Origin: Cyclobacteriaceae bacterium
GTDB taxonomy: Bacteria; Bacteroidota; Bacteroidia; Cytophagales; Cyclobacteriaceae
Assembly: GCA_947457095.1 (NCBI GenBank)
Contig: CANGUK010000006.1
Coordinates: forward strand, 1-45,967
Reading direction: 5' to 3'
Length of the DNA: 45,967 bases
Shown here: piece by piece, positions 20,306 to 28,750 of the stretch
Layout: each line of letters opens with the position of its first letter
How positions within the stretch are numbered: position 1 is the first letter of the stretch
Notes under the pieces: model-generated
What the model was told of the DNA's origin: nothing
The model's database searches: none
The model's input: the letters and a program-made list of their open reading frames with translations, nothing else
Made by a program: the position numbers and the translations under genes

Positions 20306-22141
20306 TCAAAATCTTACCCTACTTTCTTTATCAATTTTTCTACGAAGGGGGAGAACAGTTGCCTCCCGGTAGCTCCCAATTGTAAGCTCAGTGTCAAAGA
20401 GATCAGCCCACCTTAGCTTTCTTTTTGCCCAAGGGTATTTCTCCAATACTCCAGGAATTGAGATCCCTGGTGCAGCTTGGCCCCTGCTTACTACGCGCAA
20501 GTCAACGACCTGGTCCAGCAAGAGACTATCCGCTGAGATTCGAAGTTCTAGCTCCTCTTGCCCTAGATGCGGATTGGCCGACACCTTAAAATGACTGTTG
20601 AGTTGATATAGGATTTCTTTTCCGTCCACATCCTGAAAATTAGCATCGTGGTTGGCCCCGCCCTGCTCGATAAACTGGATGTTCAAGTTTCCTCCAACTG
20701 GGGTTGGCCCAAGGATTTGTAGTCCTCGAAAACCTCCATTGGCAAGGTCTTCAAAAGGGAAGGTTCCTGAGGTAGGTGTAAGGAGGCTGGGAAGCCCAAA
20801 AAAGCTGAATTGCCCCAATTTGTGCCAGCTCCCACCTTGGTAGTCGAATGTGCCGAGGCTGGAGGTATTGATTGCAAGGTCATGTCCTTGAAAGTCCAAA
20901 ACCCCTTCCACCATTGTCAGGCTCCGGTAAATACTAAGATCGGCCCCTAGACTTACCTTCCCTGCAGGTTTTTGGAGAATTAGGGAGCCTATCAGCAAGG
21001 TTTGAGCCTGGAGGGATTGGTCTTCGCCTCCACTCAGGGTAAGTTGGGTAGGTGCAAGTTGGAATCCACCCTGCCCCATTTGGAGAAGATTACCCTGAAG
21101 AACTAGGTTGGTAGGCATAATTACATCCGCATCCCCGTCCACTACCAGATGCTTTACCAAATTAGGCTTAGAAGAGGAAAATAAGCTGCTCGCAAGAAAG
21201 TTCATTGTGCCTTGATTACCTCTAAAAATCAGGGTTCCTTCAAGGCTGAAGTTGGCAGCTTCCATCTTGGGGTCTTGCCCTTCTAGGAGCAATGTAGCAT
21301 CTCGATGCACCTCCACCAGAAAGGCAGGGGTGGATCCTCCACGGTGGATCAGTAGGCCATTGCATACCGAACGAAAGGTAGCCCCTGACTCCACCGTAAA
21401 AGTTCCGAATGGACCAGATCCATAAATGGAGTTTTCGGTATTGAAGGATAGGGTATAGCAGGGGGAGGAGCTACTGGAAACGTCATTTTTTTGGTGAAGA
21501 GTTCCCGAGCGCACCCGAATGGAAAGGGCCTTGAAGGGAGCTTGGAGTGTCAATTCCTGACCTGTACCCGGATCAAAAATCACCCCAAATCGGCTTTGAG
21601 TGGTTTGGGCACTCCAACTGGCCTTATCGACAATCACTCGGCTCTCTCCCTTGAAGGTTAGCGTGCTGTTTGGGGAATTTCCAATCCAGTTTTGACTGTT
21701 CCAAGCACCGCGAGACTGTCCAGGAGCTGGGCCTGAAAAGGCAGCCAAGACTCCGTACACATCTAAATTGAAACTGTTTAGGTTTAGTTTTTGACCTGCG
21801 CCAGCACCTGCGTGGAGGTACAGGCTTTTCACAGATTCGGGACCGAGAAGTCTCAGCGTATGTCCTTGGTCAATGTAGATGTCCGTTGTACTTCCTGGTT
21901 TTTGACTAGTACTCTCCCAGGCGCTTCCGTTCCAAACTTCCCAAATGGAGACCTGGTTAAAATCACCGGATGCCCGGGTTTTGTAAGCACCGATTTCTTG
22001 ACCCAAACAGGGAATTAGGAAAGAAAGTAGAGATACAACTGCGAGGAATATCCTGTATATTGTACGCTGAAAATGGAACCTAGATTGAGGCGGTTGGCGA
22101 AGAAAAACTTCCATTGTAAAGTAGTTTAAAAAGTAGATCAA
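20306..22141 (-). CDS. secreted beta-rich surface protein, possibly lacking a C-terminal T9SS sorting domain (likely start 22114)
   Basis: signal-like segment FLAVVSLLSFLIPCLGQ, then GDFNQVSIWEVWNGSAWESTSQKPGSTTDIYIDQGHTLRL, typical of Bacteroidota surface proteins; ends abruptly after ELTIGSYREATVLPLRRKIDKESRVRF. Confidence 0.7.
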   Translation of the reverse strand: MIYFLNYFTMEVFLRQPPQSRFHFQRTIYRIFLAVVSLLSFLIPCLGQEIGAYKTRASGDFNQVSIWEVWNGSAWESTSQKPGSTTDIYIDQGHTLRLLGPESVKSLYLHAGAGAGQKLNLNSFNLDVYGVLAAFSGPAPGQSRGAWNSQNWIGNSPNSTLTFKGESRVIVDKASWSAQTTQSRFGVIFDPGTGQELTLQAPFKALSIRVRSGTLHQKNDVSSSSSPCYTLSFNTENSIYGSGPFGTFTVESGATFRSVCNGLLIHRGGSTPAFLVEVHRDATLLLEGQDPKMEAANFSLEGTLIFRGNQGTMNFLASSLFSSSKPNLVKHLVVDGDADVIMPTNLVLQGNLLQMGQGGFQLAPTQLTLSGGEDQSLQAQTLLIGSLILQKPAGKVSLGADLSIYRSLTMVEGVLDFQGHDLAINTSSLGTFDYQGGSWHKLGQFSFFGLPSLLTPTSGTFPFEDLANGGFRGLQILGPTPVGGNLNIQFIEQGGANHDANFQDVDGKEILYQLNSHFKVSANPHLGQEELELRISADSLLLDQVVDLRVVSRGQAAPGISIPGVLEKYPWAKRKLRWADLFDTELTIGSYREATVLPLRRKIDKESRVRF

Positions 22142-22149
22142 GTTAAAAA

Positions 22150-23328
22150 ATGATGGCTAAATACAAACTAGGTTTTCTCCTAATTCTTTTAACCTTCGTC
22201 AGCTTCATACCTGCCAAAGCCCAATTTTGGGAAGTGAGTTTGCTGACTGCAGATCCTGGAACTGAGCTTTATTCTTCATTTGGACATAGTGCCATCCGCC
22301 TTCGAGAAATCAATCCTGAAGGAGGGAAAGATTTGGTCTTCAACTTCGGCACCTTTGACTTTGATACGCCTAATTTCTACGGAAAATTTGCCACAGGTAA
22401 GCTCAACTACATGTTGAGCATGACTACCTACGATCGCTTTATTGTCGAATACGATTATTACAAGCGGGGGCTTCGAGAACAGGTTCTGAACCTGAATGAG
22501 GAGCAGAAAGACTTCCTACTGCAGCACTTAGATGCGCAATACGCTCCCGAAAGACGGTTTTACAAGTATGATTTTTTCTTCAACAACTGTGCTACCAAGA
22601 TTCGAGATGCCTTTGAAATCTCCATGGGAGATAAATTGGTATGGAATGACTCAACTGCCGCAGAAGAAAAGACCTTTAGAAATCTCCTCGATGAATTTTT
22701 AGTACCGCTTCCTTGGGCAGATTTTGGAATTGACCTGGCCTTGGGCGCGGTCATTGATCGTCCAGCAACCTCACGCGAACAGCAGTTTTTGCCGACGTAT
22801 ATGGAACAAGCATTTGCTAATGCAACAGTTGTAGAAAATGGAGTATCTCGGCCCTTGGTTAGAGAAAGCAGAGTTGTTTTGGAGTACCCCAAAGAGGAGA
22901 GCCAACCTTCCCTGTTCAATCCATTTGTTGTATTCTGGATTTTAGTCTTGATTTTTGTGGGCTTGACCGGCTATGGGTTCAAAAAAGGCAAATTGATGAA
23001 AGGCTTGGATCTCCTACTATTTGGAGGCCTAGGCACTCTCGGTTTGGTAGTGGCGTTCCTTTGGTTTTTTACAGATCATACTGCGACGCTATGGAATTGG
23101 AATCTCCTATGGGCGTTTCCTGGGCACTTGGTTTTGGTATGGGGATTATTCTACCGCCCCAATGCCACTTGGCTTTCTCCCTACCTCATCTTTGTGACGG
23201 GAGCGACAGTGGTGGCCTTATTGCTTTGGATGTTTGGCCTGCAATCCTTTGCCCCTGCACTGATTCCAATTCTCTTGCTAATCCTGTTGCGCGCTAATTT
23301 TCTGTACTACAACAGGAGAAATGCCTGA
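22150..23328 (+). CDS. DUF4105 domain-containing membrane protein
   Basis: LLTADPGTELYSSFGHSAIRLREIN...FNFGTFDFDTPNFYGKFATGKLNYML...FFFNNCATKIRDAFE. Confidence 0.9.
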   Translation: MMAKYKLGFLLILLTFVSFIPAKAQFWEVSLLTADPGTELYSSFGHSAIRLREINPEGGKDLVFNFGTFDFDTPNFYGKFATGKLNYMLSMTTYDRFIVEYDYYKRGLREQVLNLNEEQKDFLLQHLDAQYAPERRFYKYDFFFNNCATKIRDAFEISMGDKLVWNDSTAAEEKTFRNLLDEFLVPLPWADFGIDLALGAVIDRPATSREQQFLPTYMEQAFANATVVENGVSRPLVRESRVVLEYPKEESQPSLFNPFVVFWILVLIFVGLTGYGFKKGKLMKGLDLLLFGGLGTLGLVVAFLWFFTDHTATLWNWNLLWAFPGHLVLVWGLFYRPNATWLSPYLIFVTGATVVALLLWMFGLQSFAPALIPILLLILLRANFLYYNRRNA

Positions 23329-23394
23329 GATCCCGACAACTAGTTTGAACGGGAACTAAACCTTTTTACCCTAAATCTGTGTTGGAGATACGCT

Positions 23395-25431
23395 ATGGAA
23401 TTTAAACTTACCTCAGATTATCAGCCAACAGGAGATCAGCCAGAGGCCATAAAGCAGCTGGTATCCGGCTTGCAATCAGGCGACACGGCGCAGGTCTTGC
23501 TTGGAGTGACTGGATCTGGTAAAACCTTTACCATTGCGAATGTCATCCAACAAACCCAGCGACCCACGCTTGTCTTGAGCCACAATAAAACATTGGCGGC
23601 TCAACTCTATGGGGAGTTCAAGCAGTTTTTTCCAGAGAATGCGGTAGAATACTTCATTTCCTACTACGACTATTACCAACCCGAGGCGTTTATTCCCAGT
23701 TCGGGCACCTATATAGAAAAGGACCTCAGCATCAATGAGGAAATCGAAAAGCTTCGTCTGAGCGCCACTTCTGCCCTCCTTTCTGGAAGAAGAGATGTCA
23801 TCGTGGTGGCTTCGGTGTCCTGCATCTATGGAATCGGCAATCCTGAGGAGTTTGGAAAAAATGTCTTGCGTCTTCAAGAAGGCGATCGGATTCCTAGGAA
23901 TCAACTCTTATTCAAGTTGGTGGACATCCTGTACAGCCGCACCCAGCAAGACCTGGGTCGAGGCACTTTTCGGGTCAAGGGGGACACGGTCGATGTATAT
24001 GTAGCCTATGCAGATTTTGCGTACCGCATTGTTTTTTGGGGAGATGAAATTGAGGCTATCCAGCGGATTGAACCCAGCACGGGTAAAAAACTTTCGGACG
24101 AGAAGATCATTTCTATTTTTCCCGCCAATCTTTTCGTTACCGGTAGAGACACCATCGATACGGCCATTCATGAAATCCAAGATGACTTGATGGCACAGTT
24201 GACCTTTTTTGAAAAAGAGGGCAAATTTTTGGAAGCAAAACGACTGCAGGAGCGCACCGAATTTGACTTAGAGATGATTCGAGAATTGGGCTATTGCTCT
24301 GGGGTGGAAAATTACTCCCGCTATTTTGATCGTAGAAAGCCCGGTACGCGCCCATTCTGTCTGTTGGACTATTTTCCGGAGGATTACCTACTGGTGATCG
24401 ATGAAAGTCACGTGACCGTACCGCAAGTAAGGGCGATGTGGGGAGGAGACCGATCTCGAAAAGTCAACTTGGTGGACTATGGCTTTCGCTTGCCTTCAGC
24501 TTTGGACAATAGACCCCTCAAATTTGAGGAGTTTGAGCAATTGATCAACCAGATTGTCTACGTGTCGGCTACTCCCGCAGACTATGAACTGAACCTGACT
24601 GAAGGGGTAGTGGTGGAACAGATTATCCGTCCAACCGGTCTTTTGGATCCTACGATAGAAGTGCGGCCTAGTTTGAATCAATTGGATGACCTCCTAGAAG
24701 AAATAGATCAAACAATCAAAAAAGAGGCTCGAATCCTAGTGACTACACTGACCAAGCGCATGGCCGAGGAGCTTCAAAAGTACTTGGAGCGGGCTGGCAT
24801 CAAGTCACGCTACATCCATTCGGAGGTGAAAACCTTGGATCGAGTGGAGATTTTACGTGAGCTTCGCTTGGGGATTTTTGACGTGTTGGTTGGGGTCAAC
24901 TTGCTTCGGGAAGGCTTGGATTTGCCAGAAGTTGCTCTAGTCGCCATTTTGGATGCTGACAAGGAAGGGTTTTTGAGAAATGAACGTTCTTTGGTACAGA
25001 CCATTGGCCGTGCTGCACGAAATTCCGAAGGAAGGGTGATTATGTACGCAGATCAGGTGACCCATTCCATGCAGGCAGCAATTGACGAAACAAAGCGTCG
25101 ACGAGCGCTTCAGATTGCCTACAACCTCGAACACGACATTACTCCCACCACCGTCATCAAGTCCCGAGACAAGATTATGGGTCAAACTAAGGTGGCCGAT
25201 TCCAAGAAGAATCCAAAAATGTATGCTGAGCCCATGCCAGGAGAGACTTTATTGGTTGCCGACCCTGTGGTGCAGTACCTCAGCAAGGATAAATTGGAAA
25301 AATTGATTCAGCAAACGCAAAAAGGAATGGAAAAAGCCGCCAAAGAATTGAACTTCATGGAGGCTGCGCGGTTGAGAGATGAATGGATGGCGCAAAAGAA
25401 ACGATTGGAAGAATTGAACCGAGGAATTTAA
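23395..25431 (+). CDS. uvrB: excinuclease ABC subunit UvrB
   Basis: 678 aa; VLLGVTGSGKTFT Walker A, YYDYYQPEAFIPSSGTYIEKD, ARILVTTLTKRMAEELQ, C-terminal UVR domain. Confidence 0.98.
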   Translation: MEFKLTSDYQPTGDQPEAIKQLVSGLQSGDTAQVLLGVTGSGKTFTIANVIQQTQRPTLVLSHNKTLAAQLYGEFKQFFPENAVEYFISYYDYYQPEAFIPSSGTYIEKDLSINEEIEKLRLSATSALLSGRRDVIVVASVSCIYGIGNPEEFGKNVLRLQEGDRIPRNQLLFKLVDILYSRTQQDLGRGTFRVKGDTVDVYVAYADFAYRIVFWGDEIEAIQRIEPSTGKKLSDEKIISIFPANLFVTGRDTIDTAIHEIQDDLMAQLTFFEKEGKFLEAKRLQERTEFDLEMIRELGYCSGVENYSRYFDRRKPGTRPFCLLDYFPEDYLLVIDESHVTVPQVRAMWGGDRSRKVNLVDYGFRLPSALDNRPLKFEEFEQLINQIVYVSATPADYELNLTEGVVVEQIIRPTGLLDPTIEVRPSLNQLDDLLEEIDQTIKKEARILVTTLTKRMAEELQKYLERAGIKSRYIHSEVKTLDRVEILRELRLGIFDVLVGVNLLREGLDLPEVALVAILDADKEGFLRNERSLVQTIGRAARNSEGRVIMYADQVTHSMQAAIDETKRRRALQIAYNLEHDITPTTVIKSRDKIMGQTKVADSKKNPKMYAEPMPGETLLVADPVVQYLSKDKLEKLIQQTQKGMEKAAKELNFMEAARLRDEWMAQKKRLEELNRGI

Positions 25432-25450
25432 CCGACTCGACCCGAGCAGC

Positions 25451-26086
25451 ATGACGCTTCAGGAAGTAAAAGAATTAGCAGGTAAGGGTGAAGGACTCCA
25501 AATTGAATTCAAAAAAAAGGCTTCCTTCCCCGAGAAGATTGTTCGCGAGGTCATTGCCCTGGCCAACACTCAAGGGGGCTATCTATTGATAGGAGTAGAC
25601 GATGACGGCACAGTAAGTGGGCAGCGATTTATTGAGGAGGAGATTTTTGTGATGGAAAAAGCCATTCGAGAATTCATTTTCCCCGCTCTCGAGGTGGAGG
25701 TATCAACCGTGAAGCTCTCAGAGAAGAAAGGTGTAGCCGTATTTCGAATCCAGCATAGTCCAAATCGCCCCCATTACTTGTTTATCCAGGACAAGAAAAC
25801 CTCCTACATCCGAGTGCAGGATCGAACTGTGCAGGCCAGCCGGGAGGTGTGGGAAGTGCTGCGCAAAAGCAGAGTGCCTCGAGACACGGTGTTTACCTAT
25901 GGAAAAAAGGAAGAGGTGTTGATGAGATATTTAGCGGATCGTGAAAAAATCACCCTCAAGGAGTATGCGAAGGTGGCCGGTATCCCCATGTATATGGCGT
26001 CTAAAACCTTGGTTCGTCTGACAGTTGCCAATGTATTGCAACTTCATCCCCAAGAGGTAGAAGACTACTTTACGATTAAGGACTAG
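25451..26086 (+). CDS. AlbA_2/Schlafen-type putative DNA-binding ATPase-like protein
   Basis: EGLQIEFKKKASFPEKIVREVIALANTQGGYLLIGVDDDGTVSG motif. Confidence 0.82.
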   Translation: MTLQEVKELAGKGEGLQIEFKKKASFPEKIVREVIALANTQGGYLLIGVDDDGTVSGQRFIEEEIFVMEKAIREFIFPALEVEVSTVKLSEKKGVAVFRIQHSPNRPHYLFIQDKKTSYIRVQDRTVQASREVWEVLRKSRVPRDTVFTYGKKEEVLMRYLADREKITLKEYAKVAGIPMYMASKTLVRLTVANVLQLHPQEVEDYFTIKD

Positions 26087-26993
26087 GGAGTGCGATTCCT
26101 GTTCGCTGGGTAAATCCACGAATTCCTTGAAGACCTCCTGTGTGAATCAAACCAATGCGGGAGCCTGGAGGAAAGTGGTTTCGCTGCAGTAAATCCCAGC
26201 ATGCAAAGGCCATTTTTCCGGTGTAAATGGGATCTAATGGGATAGCAAACTCATCCCAAAACCAGTGGATAAAGTCGATCAATTCAGGAGTCCATTTGGC
26301 ATAGCCGCCCTGGTGGTACTGGGTCAGTACAGTTAAATTTCCAGGGGATTGAATCCCTTCTATATTTAGAAGATCGGTCAATTCCTCGCGTATTCCCTCA
26401 CCTTTTAAGGCCGAGATACCCAGCAATTGTTGGTGAGGAAGAAGAGAGGTCGCAATCCCTGCAAAAGTGCCTCCTGTACCAATAGGAGTCAGGAAATGTG
26501 AGAAGCTGGAATGACTAGCACTTAAAATTTCACGCGTACCTTGTATGGCCAAGGCATTGGTGCCTCCTTCTGGGATCAGGTAAAAATCTCCAAATTGTTT
26601 TCGTAGGTTTTCAAGAAAATCAGCTTGGCTTTTTTGTCGGTAACTCTCCCGCGATATACCCAGAAGAGTCATGCCTGCAGCTCGAGCAAAACTGAGGGTA
26701 GGATTCTGCGCATCAAGTTCTTCCCCTCGGATGATCCCCACGGAAGCAAGTCCTACTTCTCTTGCGGCAGCTGCGGTAGCAAAAATATGGTTGGAATAGG
26801 CTCCACCAAAAGTCAGTACTTGGCGATGGTTTTGGCTGAGGGCTTCATGTAAGTTGTACTGGAGTTTATAGAATTTATTCCCAGTAACTTCCGGATGCAC
26901 TTTGTCCAGGCGGAGAACCTGTAGTTCTACTTGCTTTTGATCCAGTAGTGGATGTGAGAGCAGGTCGCAGGGGATGGACTGGGGGAGAAGCAT
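26076..26993 (-). CDS. PLP-dependent enzyme, ACC deaminase / D-cysteine desulfhydrase family
   Basis: LRLDKVHPEVTGNKFYKLQYNL (PLP Lys), LTFGGAYSNHIFATAAAAREVGL, PIGTGGTFAGIA. Confidence 0.9.
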   Translation of the reverse strand: MLLPQSIPCDLLSHPLLDQKQVELQVLRLDKVHPEVTGNKFYKLQYNLHEALSQNHRQVLTFGGAYSNHIFATAAAAREVGLASVGIIRGEELDAQNPTLSFARAAGMTLLGISRESYRQKSQADFLENLRKQFGDFYLIPEGGTNALAIQGTREILSASHSSFSHFLTPIGTGGTFAGIATSLLPHQQLLGISALKGEGIREELTDLLNIEGIQSPGNLTVLTQYHQGGYAKWTPELIDFIHWFWDEFAIPLDPIYTGKMAFACWDLLQRNHFPPGSRIGLIHTGGLQGIRGFTQRTGIALPSP

Positions 26994-27007
26994 CTAAACT
27001 ATTTTGA

Positions 27008-27015
27008 CAAAGTTA
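27008..27015 (-). promoter_or_regulatory. putative minus-strand -7 box (TAACTTTG) for the PLP-dependent enzyme gene
   Basis: plus strand CAAAGTTA; lies 15 nt upstream of the minus-strand ATG. Confidence 0.5.
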
Positions 27016-27028
27016 CGGGACATCCTCC

Positions 27029-27036
27029 TATTTTTG
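27029..27036 (+). promoter_or_regulatory. putative -7 box (TATTTTTG) for the RluD-like gene, with TTTTG at 27002-27006 as a possible -33 element
   Basis: TTTTG-N22-TATTTTTG; only 4 nt between the box and the ATG. Confidence 0.55.
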
Positions 27037-27040
27037 TGTC

Positions 27041-28078
27041 ATGAGCGAACAGCACCTGGAAGAAGACTTTGAAGAAGATGAGTTAGCCTTGTATGAGCAC
27101 CATCGAATCGTGGTGGACAAGGGGCAATCTCCCGTTCGGATTGATAAGTTTTTAACGGAACGGATTGCAAATTCCACGCGCAACAAGGTGCAGCAAACCA
27201 TCGACTCTGGAGGAGTACAGGTCAATGGCCATTCCGTCAAGTCCAATTACCGGATCAAGGGATTAGATGATATTCGGGTGCTTCTGGAGAAGCCTCCCCG
27301 TGATACAGAAGTGATTTCGGAAAATATTCCCCTAGATATTGTCTATGAGGATGCGGATTTATTGGTGGTCAATAAGCCTCCTGGCATGGTGGTTCACCCG
27401 GCCCATGGCAATTGGTCCGGCACTTTGGTGAATGGATTGGTGTACCATTTTGAAAATTTGCCTGAGATGAAAGGAAATGTGGGAAGGCCTGGCCTTGTAC
27501 ACCGAATCGATAAAGATACTTCCGGTCTTCTGGTGATTGCCAAGACGGAAGAAACGATGGCGCCTTTGGCCGCTCAATTTTTTCATCATACCATTCAGCG
27601 CACGTACCTAGCCTTAGTTTGGGGAGAGCCAGAGGCGGATGAAGGTACTATTGTAGGCAATGTGGGGCGTAGTGCCAAAGATCGCAAGGTAATGGATGTT
27701 TTTCCGGATGGAAGTCAAGGCAAGCATGCAGTCACGCATTGGAAAGTATTGAAACGCCTGCGCTATGTGTCACTCGTTCAGTGCACCTTGGAAACGGGCA
27801 GAACACACCAAATCCGAGCACATTTTAAATTTTTGGGACATCCCTTATTCAATGATGCGATGTATGGTGGAGATAAGATTCGAAAAGGGACTCAATTTGC
27901 CAAGTACAAAAGTTTTATCAGCAATTGCTTTGATGCAATGCCACGACAGGCACTACATGCGCAGAGTTTGGGGTTTGTTCACCCTATCACGAAGGCAAAC
28001 CTCTATTTTGAAGCTCCTATTCCAACCGATTTTGCTACAGTGTTGGAGAAATGGGAGCAGTATGTGCAGTTAGATTGA
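27041..28078 (+). CDS. RluA/RluD family 23S rRNA pseudouridine synthase
   Basis: S4 domain PVRIDKFLTERI; VHRIDKDTSGLLVIAKT; GRTHQIRAHFKFLGHPLFND. Confidence 0.93.
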   Translation: MSEQHLEEDFEEDELALYEHHRIVVDKGQSPVRIDKFLTERIANSTRNKVQQTIDSGGVQVNGHSVKSNYRIKGLDDIRVLLEKPPRDTEVISENIPLDIVYEDADLLVVNKPPGMVVHPAHGNWSGTLVNGLVYHFENLPEMKGNVGRPGLVHRIDKDTSGLLVIAKTEETMAPLAAQFFHHTIQRTYLALVWGEPEADEGTIVGNVGRSAKDRKVMDVFPDGSQGKHAVTHWKVLKRLRYVSLVQCTLETGRTHQIRAHFKFLGHPLFNDAMYGGDKIRKGTQFAKYKSFISNCFDAMPRQALHAQSLGFVHPITKANLYFEAPIPTDFATVLEKWEQYVQLD

Positions 28079-28286
28079 CTTTATTTTTTTGATAAAAAGA
28101 GAAAAAGAAGGGTTCAAAAACTTGCTTATTTAACAATCAGACGGATTTTTTATGCCAATTCCTCAATTTTAATTGTTCAAACAAGTTGATAATTGACAAA
28201 TTGGTATATTTCAATCGATTTCCTTAAAAATAATGTAAATTTTTGGAATAATTGTTGAAATTTATGTAATACACGTGCCCATTCTG

Positions 28287-28294
28287 TATCTTTG
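28287..28294 (+). promoter_or_regulatory. putative -7 box (TATCTTTG) for tRNA-like RNA 1
   Basis: exact TAnnTTTG, 32 nt upstream of the tRNA-like acceptor stem, in a non-coding region. Confidence 0.55.
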
Positions 28295-28325
28295 TCCTGT
28301 TGAAATGATTTAAACATCTCAATTG

Positions 28326-28430
28326 TGTAAGAAAAAAATTTGGTGTTTTTTGCCAAATTTCAGGGAAAGAAAACAAAAGCAGTGATTATCTGTTAGTTAT
28401 CTTGAAGGTTCGATTCCTTCTCTTACAACA
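28326..28430 (+). ncRNA. tRNA-like RNA 1: acceptor stem, T-arm and an enlarged D-domain (9-bp hairpin)
   Basis: acceptor TGTAAGA (28326-28332) / TCTTACA (28421-28427); T-arm GAAGG-TTCGATT-CCTTC (28404-28420); hairpin AAATTTGGT-GTTTTTT-GCCAAATTT (28336-28360); 5-bp/7-nt arm AGCAG-TGATTAT-CTGTT (28378-28394); terminator downstream. Confidence 0.65.
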
Positions 28431-28460
28431 GGTTATTTTGGGTTTATTGTTAATTGACTA

Positions 28461-28490
28461 AAACCATGAAAATTATTTCATGGTTTTTTT
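28461..28490 (+). terminator. intrinsic terminator of tRNA-like RNA 1 unit
   Basis: AAACCATGAAA-ATTA-TTTCATGGTTTTTTT. Confidence 0.85.
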
Positions 28491-28685
28491 ATTTGCCTTT
28501 TTCGGCCTAGGCTAGCGAGCTTTTTTTAATTTTTTCTCGCAAGAACCCATTTTTAAATCCGCAATTTTCTCCCAATTCTTCGCCATCTTAGTTTTCAAAA
28601 AAGCAATGAAAAGCCTTTTAAAATAAAAAAACAATAAAAAAATAAACAAAACATTAAATAAATTTTAAATAAACAACCTTTTTAA

Positions 28686-28693
28686 TACATTTG
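28686..28693 (+). promoter_or_regulatory. putative -7 box (TACATTTG) for tRNA-like RNA 2
   Basis: exact TAnnTTTG, preceded by a G-free A-rich 60-nt tract. Confidence 0.55.
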
Positions 28694-28750
28694 CTCTTGT
28701 TGGCATTAAGGCTAGCGAAAAGAAGCGAAAAATACGTGCTTCATCCATCT

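Noticed and set aside
28515-28540. Possible hairpin GCGAG-n16-CTCGC between the two RNA units
   Set aside because: Only 5 bp with a 16-nt AT loop; too weak to call a terminator or RNA.
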